From Candidatus Nanoarchaeia archaeon (lineage in GTDB: Archaea > Nanoarchaeota > Nanoarchaeia > SCGC-AAA011-G17 > JAFCDX01), in NCBI GenBank assembly GCA_028717785.1, contig JAQUND010000020.1, positions 1 to 25,877 of the forward strand: a stretch of DNA of 25,877 bases, read 5' to 3'. Positions 1 through 6,968 of this stretch are shown piece after piece; positions within the stretch are counted from its first letter, which is position 1, and each line of letters starts with the position of its first letter. A model generated the notes under the pieces. The model saw only the letters and a program-made list of their open reading frames with translations, made no database searches and was not told the origin of the DNA. The translations under genes and the position numbers were made by a program.

Positions 1-355
1 CCTGACGGAAAAGGTTGATTTGTAGACCGGCTTTATCGATCAATGAATTTTTCATTGTGACCTGTCCACCGTTTGCATACATAAGACCGAACTGCGAATT
101 CCATGCCATTATTTTCCAGTCGATCTTCGAACCACCATTTGCAGCCGGTTGATCTTTGGGCACTGGTAATTCTGTTGCAGCAGAACCACTGAGTGATGCT
201 TCCGGTGCGTCAGGCAATGCAACTCTTCCGATTTCCGTAGCCTTTTTTGCTGCCGTCGGAAGCTTGTCATACCACAGAGTCTTTCCAAGAAATAATCCTG
301 CGACTCCGACAACTATCAGCGCCATTACGCCGCCTCTCTTCATACGTACTGCCAT
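1..355 (-). CDS. Membrane-anchored solute-binding-like protein (N-terminal part only)
   Basis: The first 118 codons of a minus-strand gene are visible; it runs off the left edge of the window. ATG at 355 follows a strong AGGGAGG site. The protein begins with a basic stretch, then one hydrophobic segment at about residues 10-26 (signal anchor or signal peptide), then an Ala/Pro/Ser-rich linker to about residue 75. After that comes a start such as WKIMAWNSQFGLMYANGG, followed by KAGLQINLFRQ. From memory this resembles the start of proteins annotated as phosphate-type ABC substrate-binding or OmpA-family proteins that sit beside vWA and coiled-coil membrane proteins in bacteria. This is recollection, not a search. 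It is the last visible gene of the membrane operon and probably acts outside the inner membrane. Confidence 0.55.
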   Translation of the reverse strand, partial: MAVRMKRGGVMALIVVGVAGLFLGKTLWYDKLPTAAKKATEIGRVALPDAPEASLSGSAATELPVPKDQPAANGGSKIDWKIMAWNSQFGLMYANGGQVTMKNSLIDKAGLQINLFRQ

Positions 356-356
356 G

Positions 357-373
357 TAACCTCCCTATGGTTA
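357..373 (-). promoter_or_regulatory. Hairpin presenting the ribosome binding site of the first gene
   Basis: In minus-strand RNA the arms UAACC and GGUUA can form a 5-bp stem. The 7-nt loop AUAGGGA holds most of the Shine-Dalgarno sequence, and AUG lies one base after the stem. The same geometry occurs at 4960-4978 and 15245-15261. Confidence 0.35.
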
Positions 374-382
374 AATGTGGGT

Positions 383-1348
383 TTATTTTAGCAAATTGTT
401 ATAGATATCCGTATCAATTTCGCCTGCAGCAGTCAGTTTCTTGGGAAGATATTCATCCGGTACTTCGATCAAGGAGAAGTCTTTGTCGACATCAAACTTC
501 TCTAAGAGCTTCAGACCCTCAACCTCTGATGCAGCTTTGTCAAGGTCAATAGACTTCATATATTCTGACGAGAGTGACATCGCCTTTTTCATATTTGCGA
601 GTTTTGAAGAGATATCCTGACGGAAAGCATCAGCGGATTGTTCGAGTAATGCTCTCCTTTCAGGATCGCCCTTGAAAAACTTGAGAGTAGAATTGATTGC
701 TCTATTTCCTGACGTTGTGGATTTGTAAAGATCCATTTTCAAAGATAACTTTGTTTTTGCGCCTTCAATATTTCTCCCTGCATTCTTATCAAATTTATCA
801 AGAAAGGTACTGATTTTCGTAAGATTAAGGAGCATGGGCGATAACTGAGTTATATATTCCTTATACCCTTGTATTTGATCAGATATCAATCCAATTTCGT
901 CAGTCATATTATTCTTTTTGGCTGCTTGTGCTTTAGAAACAAGGCGAGACATTTCGTCTTGTTTCTCTTTTATTTTCGATTTAATTGCTTCTTTTTGAGT
1001 ATCGACATCAATTGCCTGTTCCCTGGCTTTTTCCCGTGTTTTTTCCATATCTTCAATATCTTGGCGCCAAAGAACAAAAGGATCCCATTGAAACACTAAC
1101 CCGAACGTGTATTTCATAATAATATCCCAGATGGAATACACGAGCAAACGTATTCTTTTATTTGTGACAAGAAACAGGAACACTGCGAGAGCAGTACATG
1201 CAATACCGAAATTCAAAGTGTTCCAGACGACGGTTGTTAAAATAGGAGCTACCCACCAGCCAAATGCTCCTATTGCTACGATAGCAACAATGGTCTTTAT
1301 GGGACCCCCTGGACGATTCCAATACGCTTTTATTTTTTGTTCATCCAT
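383..1348 (-). CDS. Membrane protein with two TM segments and a long coiled-coil domain
   Basis: 321 aa, starting at an ATG 7 nt after a perfect AGGAGG. A short cytoplasm-like N-terminus is followed by two hydrophobic segments at about residues 17-37 and 45-62, with possibly a third re-entrant stretch near 68-85. After an FQWDPF junction comes a long charged coiled coil (about 95-180) with heptad-like Lys/Glu/Gln, then a second helical domain to the C-terminus. The topology recalls PspA-type or membrane-stress coiled-coil proteins, but no family could be assigned. It is 11 nt downstream of the 214-aa coiled-coil gene and 27 nt upstream of the solute-binding-like gene. Co-transcription is likely, and the products may form one membrane assembly. 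Confidence 0.75.
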   Translation of the reverse strand: MDEQKIKAYWNRPGGPIKTIVAIVAIGAFGWWVAPILTTVVWNTLNFGIACTALAVFLFLVTNKRIRLLVYSIWDIIMKYTFGLVFQWDPFVLWRQDIEDMEKTREKAREQAIDVDTQKEAIKSKIKEKQDEMSRLVSKAQAAKKNNMTDEIGLISDQIQGYKEYITQLSPMLLNLTKISTFLDKFDKNAGRNIEGAKTKLSLKMDLYKSTTSGNRAINSTLKFFKGDPERRALLEQSADAFRQDISSKLANMKKAMSLSSEYMKSIDLDKAASEVEGLKLLEKFDVDKDFSLIEVPDEYLPKKLTAAGEIDTDIYNNLLK

Positions 1349-1359
1349 AATACTTCCTC

Positions 1360-2004
1360 CTATAGTGATGTTTGAACTTTTTGTATATCAGTTGTTATTT
1401 TCTTAATAATAGTATCACATGCTGCTAGATAAGCTCCCTCGTTTTTACGAATCACTTGTTCAGCTTCAGAAGATTCTTGAGTAAGAGTATCTATAGAAGT
1501 TTGACATTGTTCAATTTCAGCTTTCAAAGCTTCTATTTTCTTTGTCAGGTCGTCAATTCTTGTTTTCCTTGAAGTTATTTCAGCCTGTTGTTTTGCTTGC
1601 AAAGCAGCTTCAAATTTTTTCCTGTCTTCTTGCAGGATTGTTATGTATTGTTGAGCACTATTGAGTAAAGTTTCTTTGCTTAGCCCGCTGACACAAAGAC
1701 TAGCGAAAGTAGCGGCATAACGCATTTGTTCGTTGGGGATTGAAGTTTCGAGTCTTTCCGCAACCTGAAGGAATTCGAAATAATCAGGGCCGGGAAGATT
1801 TGCATCATCAAGGAGTTTATAAAAATGTTTTTCGAATTTTTCAATATCCTCGGCATTCAATCCTGGAGGTTTTTGTGCCGGTTGGATTCGAGGAACTGCG
1901 AAAGCAGGTGTTGTTGGTGTTTGGAGATTCTGTGGAGACTGTGGAGTTTTAGGTTTTTCATCAAATTCAATAAGAGGAGACAAAATCTTTTTAAGTGTAT
2001 TCAT
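1360..2004 (-). CDS. Coiled-coil protein with proline-rich N-terminal linker
   Basis: 214 aa from the ATG at 2004, which has AAAGGA 7 nt upstream. An in-frame ATG at 2025 would add seven residues but has no ribosome site and would place that AAAGGA inside the gene. Residues about 17-50 are Pro/Thr/Gln-rich and probably disordered. About 52-115 form a compact helical domain containing ANLPGPDYFEF. About 120-210 form a long coiled coil rich in Lys, Glu and Gln. There is no signal peptide or TM segment, so the protein is probably cytoplasmic. I have an impression of similar small domains in bacterial operons with PspA- or TelA-like proteins, but could not verify it. It lies directly upstream of the two-TM coiled-coil gene, and a partner role is plausible. 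Confidence 0.7.
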   Translation of the reverse strand: MNTLKKILSPLIEFDEKPKTPQSPQNLQTPTTPAFAVPRIQPAQKPPGLNAEDIEKFEKHFYKLLDDANLPGPDYFEFLQVAERLETSIPNEQMRYAATFASLCVSGLSKETLLNSAQQYITILQEDRKKFEAALQAKQQAEITSRKTRIDDLTKKIEALKAEIEQCQTSIDTLTQESSEAEQVIRKNEGAYLAACDTIIKKITTDIQKVQTSL

Positions 2005-2073
2005 AAATTGATCCTTTTTTGACATGAGTCATGAATCATTGACCATACATTTCTATATCTTTTTTTTTCCAGA

Positions 2074-2079
2074 TTATAA
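2074..2079 (-). promoter_or_regulatory. Possible -10 element upstream of the 214-aa coiled-coil gene
   Basis: A TATAAT on the minus strand lies in the 86-nt gap between the 343-aa gene and the start at 2004. No convincing -35 box is spaced correctly (best TTTCTA), so this is a weak internal promoter candidate. Confidence 0.25.
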
Positions 2080-2090
2080 GAACAATTCTT

Positions 2091-3122
2091 TTAATTAGAA
2101 ATTGTTTCGTGTTTTATTTCTTTGATTTTGTTAACGAAGAGTTTGAGACCTGGTAGAGAATCTATATGGTAAGACATAATGTATTTTTCTCCATCAATAT
2201 CAGTTGTCCATTGTTCAGGTGCAGGACAACCACAATGCCCGACAACCCGAACATCCTTAGCCCCGACAGGATCAGCGTAAAGGTCGTTAGCAACATCTAA
2301 AGGTACCGGCCCATTAACTACCCAATAGTACCAGGCACGTTTGAAGATGAATGGTCCCTGTTCAATAAAACCGAATTTAGTAAATGGCACTTCAGTATTA
2401 CCCAATCCCACGGTTTCAACTGGAATACCTACTAATTTTAATTCCATTTCAATAAAATAATCGCAAAACACATCTCCTGCAAGGTTCCAAAATCTATTAT
2501 AATCTTTTCCACCAATTTCAAAGATTTGATTTGCCTGTTGTTGAACATGTTGCTCCATACAATCTTTATGGAAGTATCTTCGTACACGACAAAAAATCTT
2601 TTGTCCCTTCTCTATGATTATGTTTTTCTCTTTCTCATCATAGTTTAAATAATATCGACCGTCAGTTTTTTGTTTTAAAATTTCATTAAGTTCGATAATC
2701 GATAAACCGATGTACAAACCCGAATCTAATTCTATTGTTTCGTCGACAAAATGGCACTCTAAAAAATCCTGAGTTTCAATACTCCAGTTTTTTTGACAAT
2801 GGAAACAATTTGTCGAAAAATGTGGTGGACTCCACATATATGTTGACATAGAAGACTCTATATGTCGAAAATCGTCTATTGTGACAACTTTTGGCACTCT
2901 AACTCTTTTTTCAAGTTTCCATACGTTCCCACATGTATCTAAACGGAGCGCACCGAATAAAACAAATTCTTCAAGTTCTTCTTTTCTAATGTAATAAGCG
3001 TCATGTCGATTACGCAACATTGTTACAAAAGTCTCGTATGAAGAAAAAGTCTGTTCAATCCCATATATAGTGTTGTATGTCTCTTTATTGATTTTTGAAA
3101 TAAAATCAAATTTTGCTGTCAT
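2091..3122 (-). CDS. Conserved-looking phage protein of unknown function with Cys/His pairs
   Basis: 343 aa, starting at an ATG with AAAGGA 7 nt upstream. No domain was recognised. The protein is soluble-looking and rich in aromatic residues. It contains a CFHC pair near residue 106, HKDC near 185 and HCGCP near 295, which could bind a metal, but the spacing fits no zinc-ribbon family I know. An acidic/aromatic C-terminal third includes DLYADPVGAKDVRVVGHCGC. It lies in the membrane operon between the 108-aa gene and the coiled-coil genes but has no membrane segment itself. It may be a soluble partner or an unrelated insertion. Confidence 0.7.
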   Translation of the reverse strand: MTAKFDFISKINKETYNTIYGIEQTFSSYETFVTMLRNRHDAYYIRKEELEEFVLFGALRLDTCGNVWKLEKRVRVPKVVTIDDFRHIESSMSTYMWSPPHFSTNCFHCQKNWSIETQDFLECHFVDETIELDSGLYIGLSIIELNEILKQKTDGRYYLNYDEKEKNIIIEKGQKIFCRVRRYFHKDCMEQHVQQQANQIFEIGGKDYNRFWNLAGDVFCDYFIEMELKLVGIPVETVGLGNTEVPFTKFGFIEQGPFIFKRAWYYWVVNGPVPLDVANDLYADPVGAKDVRVVGHCGCPAPEQWTTDIDGEKYIMSYHIDSLPGLKLFVNKIKEIKHETISN

Positions 3123-3164
3123 GTTTTTATCCTTTAATATTTTCTAGATTAGAAAGGTAAATCT

Positions 3165-3491
3165 TCACCCGGGATTTCTTTTTAAAGCAGGAGGTGGTTC
3201 TACTTCGCATTCATATTGAGAACAATCTTGTACAGGTATGTCTTCTAATCTAGAATAAAGTTGTTCACCATCATGAGGCAAATTAGAGTGAATTAAATAG
3301 TATTGAAGTTCTTCTTCAGCTCCTATATCGCGAATCACCGTTCTTAAAATTATATATGATATTTTTGACTTACATATTCCTGGCGTACCATCGTCAAAAA
3401 AATAAACAGGGTCACCAGGTTGAAATTTTAATTCAACATTAATCTCTCTTACAACAACATCGTCTTTTAAAAAATTGAATTTGTTTTTCAT
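3165..3491 (-). CDS. Small beta-rich protein of unknown function
   Basis: 108 aa. The motif FQPGDPVYFFDDG near residues 23-35, followed by alternating hydrophobic/polar stretches, suggests a small beta-barrel (SH3- or KOW-like); this is a pattern impression only. There is no TM segment. The start at 3491 lacks a Shine-Dalgarno sequence at normal distance. The nearest good one (AGGA at 3519-3522) is about 27 nt away, separated from the ATG by a 9-bp hairpin. The gene sits between the SPFH gene and the 343-aa gene. Either it is read through the hairpin, or the hairpin brings the ribosome site close to the start. Confidence 0.65.
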   Translation of the reverse strand: MKNKFNFLKDDVVVREINVELKFQPGDPVYFFDDGTPGICKSKISYIILRTVIRDIGAEEELQYYLIHSNLPHDGEQLYSRLEDIPVQDCSQYECEVEPPPALKRNPG

Positions 3492-3497
3492 AAATAC

Positions 3498-3519
3498 AAA
3501 GGCTGGTTTCCCAGCCCTT
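3498..3519 (-). terminator. Strong GNRA-loop hairpin between SPFH gene and next gene
   Basis: Minus-strand RNA forms a 9-bp stem (arms AAGGGCUGG and CCAGCCUUU, one G-U pair) closed by GAAA and followed by a broken U tract (GUAUUU). The G-U pair would be an A-C mismatch in plus-strand RNA, which supports minus orientation. It may be a partial terminator after the SPFH gene. It also sits exactly between the AGGA and the ATG of the 108-aa gene. Confidence 0.55.
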
Positions 3520-3525
3520 CCTAAA

Positions 3526-4686
3526 TTAATTTCCGCCTTTAGGCACAGACATATCGAGTGTAAGATCCTTTGCAGTTTTTGCCATTAAGAGATCAACAAG
3601 CGCCGTCGCTCCATTTCCCCCTTTATTTGCATCACTACCCATTATAATAGTAGGCACTAATTGATTACCCTTGAGAGCTTCAGCATAAGTACCGTTAACC
3701 TGAATCCAGGCTTGAAGTTTCTTGTCCAAAGCTCCGTCAGCAGACATGATAGCACGTTTCTTTGCAGCTTCTCCTTCTCCCTGAAGGATGAGTTTTTGTT
3801 TCTCAAACTCAGCAGCTTCTTTTTCAAGTTTTGCAACTTCTTTCTGCTGTTCTGCTTCCGTAACTTTTTGAGCCTTGATTACTTCCTGCTCCCATTTTGC
3901 TTTTGCTGCATTGGCCTCACCTTCCTTGGCTACAGTAATAGCGTTCTGTTCAGCTTGTTTTGCTGATGCAATAGCAGTCTGAACATCCATAGCAATTTTT
4001 TGCTGTTGCTGAATTTGTTTTTCAACCGCATCATCGTATGGAAGGCTTGAAATCGCAAAGTTAAATGTACGAATTCCGAATTCTTGTAAAACCGCATGAT
4101 CCTGACGCAAGAATTGTCCAGAAGAATCTTTTGCAATTTCAACAACAGTAATAGTTTTTTCAGAGCCAGTCAAAGGATCTGTTGTTTTGACATCCTTTTG
4201 CAAAGTTTTATAAACTCCATTTTGAATCTGATCTTCAACATAACTTAACAGGTAATTCCTTTTTTCAGCGAATGATTCTTTCGAACTCATCAAAGGACCT
4301 GTCATGTAAATCGATTTATTGACGATTGTCTGGATGAGTTGCATTTCAATAGCTTTTTGACTCCCAAAACGAACATGTAACTGAGTCAAATGTTCATTAT
4401 CTATAGGCATTTCATATTGGATCGACCCGATCATTTTTCCGTGTCCGCCATCATTGAAACGTACAGGTATTTCGAATGCGTAACTTTCGCGTTTGTCATA
4501 CTTAGTCACTTTGCCGAAAAACTGAGCCTTGATTCCTGGCGTAGTGTGCCAGGTAAGTTTTCCAGCGATAGGGCTTTGAACCACCATGATCTTACTTGCG
4601 TCGAGATTTTCGGCAACATTGAACGACATGAAAATAGCAATTAGTATACCGACAACGGCAAGTACTGCTCCCAACGTAGCACGCAT
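3526..4686 (-). CDS. SPFH/band-7 (prohibitin/stomatin-like) membrane protein
   Basis: 386 aa, starting at an ATG after AGGAGGAG. One N-terminal hydrophobic segment (about residues 5-23) anchors it. An SPFH-type beta/alpha domain follows to about 215, including YEMPIDNEHL and a characteristic FAISSLPYDDAVEKQIQQQQ transition. A long Ala/Glu/Lys/Gln-rich coiled coil spans about 215-325, and a C-terminal segment ends near VPTIIMGSD. This architecture is typical of band-7 proteins, which oligomerise into membrane scaffolds or cages. The gene follows a small membrane coiled-coil gene by 21 nt. Phage band-7 proteins are known but their role is unclear. Here it probably scaffolds the neighbouring membrane proteins. 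Confidence 0.88.
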   Translation of the reverse strand: MRATLGAVLAVVGILIAIFMSFNVAENLDASKIMVVQSPIAGKLTWHTTPGIKAQFFGKVTKYDKRESYAFEIPVRFNDGGHGKMIGSIQYEMPIDNEHLTQLHVRFGSQKAIEMQLIQTIVNKSIYMTGPLMSSKESFAEKRNYLLSYVEDQIQNGVYKTLQKDVKTTDPLTGSEKTITVVEIAKDSSGQFLRQDHAVLQEFGIRTFNFAISSLPYDDAVEKQIQQQQKIAMDVQTAIASAKQAEQNAITVAKEGEANAAKAKWEQEVIKAQKVTEAEQQKEVAKLEKEAAEFEKQKLILQGEGEAAKKRAIMSADGALDKKLQAWIQVNGTYAEALKGNQLVPTIIMGSDANKGGNGATALVDLLMAKTAKDLTLDMSVPKGGN

Positions 4687-4707
4687 AACTCCTCCTTTGA
4701 TTGTGAA

Positions 4708-4959
4708 TTAATCATCATCAGCAATGGCTGACATTTTTGGATTACTTGATGTTTCCCTTTTTTTGTTTTTAATTCTTTTTTCAATATTTTTTTCAATAGT
4801 TTCTTGTTTGAGCTCAGCTAACTCGTCCTTTAACTTTTCTTCTTTTCGGAACATTGGGAACAATTTTGTTCCTCGTATAATAGGAATACTTACTTGCGTA
4901 ATCAATGTCCAGCCAAGGGTGACAACGATTAAAACTTCAAAAGCAATTATAAGTATCAT
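4708..4959 (-). CDS. Small single-pass membrane protein with charged coiled-coil tail
   Basis: 83 aa from the ATG at 4959, which has AAAGGA six bases upstream. An in-frame ATG at 5007 would add 16 residues but lacks a ribosome site and overlaps a promoter-like sequence. Residues 1-26 are hydrophobic (MILIIAFEVLIVVTLGW), giving one TM segment. The rest is a strongly charged Lys/Glu helix ending SAIADDD. It is the first gene of the membrane operon, 21 nt before the SPFH gene, and is plausibly its small partner. No family recognised. Confidence 0.72.
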   Translation of the reverse strand: MILIIAFEVLIVVTLGWTLITQVSIPIIRGTKLFPMFRKEEKLKDELAELKQETIEKNIEKRIKNKKRETSSNPKMSAIADDD

Positions 4960-4978
4960 ACAAGTTCCTTTTTCTTGT
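4960..4978 (-). promoter_or_regulatory. Hairpin with the Shine-Dalgarno in its loop
   Basis: In minus-strand RNA, ACAAG and CUUGU form a 5-bp stem. The 9-nt loop AAAAAGGAA carries the ribosome site and the AUG at 4959 follows immediately. It could form only in transcripts starting upstream of the promoter proposed at 4978-5007. Confidence 0.3.
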
Positions 4979-5007
4979 GTATAAGTTTCTATATTTTTCA
5001 AGTTCAA
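4978..5007 (-). promoter_or_regulatory. Sigma70-like promoter for the membrane operon
   Basis: Minus strand: -35 TTGAAC (5007-5002), 18-nt spacer, -10 TATACA (4983-4978). Initiation would fall near 4971, giving a leader of about a dozen bases before the ATG at 4959. This matches the short leader predicted for ligA. Confidence 0.45.
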
Positions 5008-5051
5008 GTGAAAAAAATGTTTGAAATAGTTTTTAAAACACCAGTTTAAGA

Positions 5052-5057
5052 TATAAT
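5052..5057 (+). promoter_or_regulatory. -10 element of the plus-strand two-gene unit
   Basis: A perfect TATAAT lies 22 nt before the plus-strand ATG at 5080. At the usual spacing the -35 region is poor (TAGTTT at 5028-5033). With the minus-strand promoter at 4978-5007, this makes the 120-nt gap a divergent control region. Confidence 0.4.
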
Positions 5058-5079
5058 ATTAACTGGTGGGGATTAATCT

Positions 5080-5259
5080 ATGACGGTCTTGAAAGAAGAA
5101 GTTACATCTAGATTGCAAACAATGGCGTTTTTACTTGATGCTATTTCGTCTCTCCATAATGCTGGAATAATATCAGACGAAAAAGCTTGTGAAAAAGCAA
5201 ATTGTTATATTAATCACATCGATGATGTTATGAAAATAGCGGAAAGTGAAATAGAATAG
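5080..5259 (+). CDS. Small helical protein, first gene of plus-strand pair
   Basis: 59 aa, starting at an ATG 8 nt after GGTGGGG and ending in TAG, 8 nt before the next start. It is acidic and helical, with about equal hydrophobic and charged residues (for example LLDAISSLHNAGIISDEKA). There is no TM segment and no family match. Transcription opposite to nearly everything else, with its own TATAAT, suggests separate timing or regulation. It was found by direct translation of the gap left of the 102-aa gene. Confidence 0.6.
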   Translation: MTVLKEEVTSRLQTMAFLLDAISSLHNAGIISDEKACEKANCYINHIDDVMKIAESEIE

Positions 5260-5267
5260 GAGCACAT

Positions 5268-5576
5268 ATGAGTAAAAGGGCAGCAGACCACGAAAGATAC
5301 TTGGGAGTTATACATAGTATAGCTAGAGCAGAAGAACTTGAAGAAAAAGATAAAAGGAAAGAATTAAACAAACCCGAAATCAAAAAGACATGCTTTAATT
5401 GCGAGAAAAAGAAAAACTGCAGGAAATTCAGTGGAAAACTTACTTATGATGGTTCTTATTCAATTGGCGGCGATACACACAGTGAAGCTTGCGATAAATG
5501 GGAACAAGTAAAGAATATAGCAAATGACCCTAAAAAAGTCAAATCATTATTGAAACAATTTTCGAAGCTTAGATAA
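5268..5576 (+). CDS. Small basic protein with possible zinc-binding cysteines
   Basis: 102 aa, starting at an ATG six bases after AGGAG. The N-terminal 40 residues are a highly charged Lys/Glu/Arg helix. The middle holds CFNCEKKKNC (Cys at about 43, 46 and 51) and a later Cys in SEACDKW, consistent with a small zinc-binding knot. The C-terminus is basic and helical (KKVKSLLKQFSKLR). No family recognised. Its last 30 nt overlap tail-to-tail with the minus-strand gene ending at 5547, so the two transcripts are antisense there. Confidence 0.65.
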   Translation: MSKRAADHERYLGVIHSIARAEELEEKDKRKELNKPEIKKTCFNCEKKKNCRKFSGKLTYDGSYSIGGDTHSEACDKWEQVKNIANDPKKVKSLLKQFSKLR

Positions 5577-6065
5577 GACATCTTTTGAAGACAACTCTAA
5601 AGCCAAAAAATGCTTTACTAAAGTTTGTTTTGGTTTTGAACACGTTTCTTCTTTAAATTCACTCAAATCTTCAAATCTTGCTATAGTGTTTTTACCCGCA
5701 TGTCCATACTTAACAAGTAATTCTTTATAAATCTCTATTGCTTCAGAAATTTGTTTGCTATCTGTTATAGTCGAAAAACTCCCTCCAACATTTGCATCAA
5801 ATCTTACATTACCTCCACTTGGAGGATAATAACTCATAAAAAACCAAGAAATGTTTCCCGATAAGTCTCCACCACGTGCTGAAGCATCAAACCGCCAATC
5901 TTTGCTTCCTGCTAACCAACAACTATCATTTGTGATCTGTATGAACCAAACATGATCTTCATCGTCAAATTTAATATCACAATTTTGCGTATTAGCTTCT
6001 CTTTGCATTTTGTGTAGAATAGGTAATACTTCGCCTGCTGGCATTTTTCGTATATCACACATCAT
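5547..6065 (-). CDS. Unknown protein with beta-rich core
   Basis: 172 aa. The start at 6065 forms an ATGA overlap with the stop of the 66-aa zinc-finger gene; a second ATG follows immediately at 6062, so the start is uncertain by one residue. Residues about 30-105 are rich in Trp, Phe, Gly and Asp with beta-strand-like alternation (KDWRFDASARGGDLSGNISW). The last 50 residues look helical. No signal peptide, TM segment or known domain. It is the last gene of a four-gene overlapping cluster and converges with the plus-strand pair, overlapping it by 30 nt. Confidence 0.65.
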   Translation of the reverse strand: MMCDIRKMPAGEVLPILHKMQREANTQNCDIKFDDEDHVWFIQITNDSCWLAGSKDWRFDASARGGDLSGNISWFFMSYYPPSGGNVRFDANVGGSFSTITDSKQISEAIEIYKELLVKYGHAGKNTIARFEDLSEFKEETCSKPKQTLVKHFLALELSSKDVLSKLRKLFQ

Positions 6066-6262
6066 GATCTATCTGCCTCGTATATTTGTTCTATATCGTA
6101 AGTTGACTTGTCGAAATACTTAATCACAATTCGTTTCCATAAACGATAAAGCATTTTTCCACGTCGAACTCCCAAACCATTACATGCACCACATTTTGGA
6201 GAATTTTTCGAGTCATAGTATCCAGAACCGCCACATGCGGAGCAGATCTTGACTCGTTTCAT
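6062..6262 (-). CDS. Small protein with DnaJ-type zinc-finger motif
   Basis: 66 aa. CSACGGSG at residues 7-14 and CGACNGLG at 24-31 form a pair of CxxCxGxG motifs, the unit of DnaJ cysteine-rich domains. Such motifs bind one zinc and occur in many small phage and bacterial proteins unrelated to chaperone function. The rest is basic and helical. Both ends use 4-nt ATGA overlaps with neighbouring genes, so it is probably translated by coupling. No J domain is present. Confidence 0.7.
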   Translation of the reverse strand: MKRVKICSACGGSGYYDSKNSPKCGACNGLGVRRGKMLYRLWKRIVIKYFDKSTYDIEQIYEADRS

Positions 6263-6780
6263 TTATTATACCACTCAAAAGTTTTTGCTACTATAAAATC
6301 GTTATTGGATAATTCGATTTTAACAGTAACAATTTTGTGGCTTCCATCTGAAGGAAGGAAATCATTAGTATACCCACTACCCATAAAACTAGTCAAGATT
6401 TCATTTTCGACAAATGATTGCCGATACTTTTTTTGCCATTCAAGATCAAAAACATAATCATATTCTGAACGAGCAAAAGGCCCAACTCGATAAACCGAAG
6501 AATCATTTGTCTGAATAGCTACAGGGAGCAAACCATAATAAATATTCCCATTTAAGAAAGGACATTCGTATTTTGCTGATTGTACGAGCAAATCTTGATC
6601 GCGGACGTCAAGTCTCCGTAAAGTGAGAAAAGGGTCAAAATGCCCATAGAATGTCAATGGAAACATTAACGACTTAACATCATCGAATTCAAAATAACTA
6701 TGGATCAATCTCCCGTTGTCAAAAATGAAATCACCAATTTCAGGTTGAAATTTCTCCTGTTGTTGCTTGACCGTTATCAT
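6259..6780 (-). CDS. Unknown phage protein
   Basis: 173 aa, starting at an ATG with AAAGGA 7 nt upstream, a site that lies inside the end of the preceding gene. The sequence is aromatic and beta-rich, with segments such as YYGLLPVAIQTNDSSVYRVG and a C-terminal VTVKIELSNNDFIVAKTF. No TM segment, no conserved catalytic pattern and no family recognised. It overlaps the 68-aa gene by 41 nt in a different frame and the next gene by 4 nt, so it belongs to the 6946-5547 cluster. Confidence 0.65.
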   Translation of the reverse strand: MITVKQQQEKFQPEIGDFIFDNGRLIHSYFEFDDVKSLMFPLTFYGHFDPFLTLRRLDVRDQDLLVQSAKYECPFLNGNIYYGLLPVAIQTNDSSVYRVGPFARSEYDYVFDLEWQKKYRQSFVENEILTSFMGSGYTNDFLPSDGSHKIVTVKIELSNNDFIVAKTFEWYNK

Positions 6781-6946
6781 TTTGAATTCCTTTCTCTACA
6801 TCATTTTTTCTTGCTCGAGCTTCTTGATCAGCTTTTTTCTTTGCTTCTCTATTTTCTTTGATCATTTTCATCACTTCTTTGATTGATGCGTTTATCTCTC
6901 GGTTTTTTGCTCCTTGTTTCTTCAAGTTACGCACAATTTCAGCCAT
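6740..6946 (-). CDS. Small highly charged helical protein
   Basis: 68 aa, starting at an ATG after AGGAGATATTC. About half the residues are Lys, Arg, Glu or Asp, giving one long amphipathic helix (residues about 5-50) followed by a polar tail rich in Asn, Gln and Thr. Its last 41 nt also encode the first residues of the 173-aa gene. Both genes have good ribosome sites, so I keep both. It is first in the four-gene cluster, 22 nt after the cca stop. Confidence 0.6.
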   Translation of the reverse strand: MAEIVRNLKKQGAKNREINASIKEVMKMIKENREAKKKADQEARARKNDVEKGIQNDNGQATTGEIST

Positions 6947-6968
6947 TGAATATCTCCTATAAAAAGGT

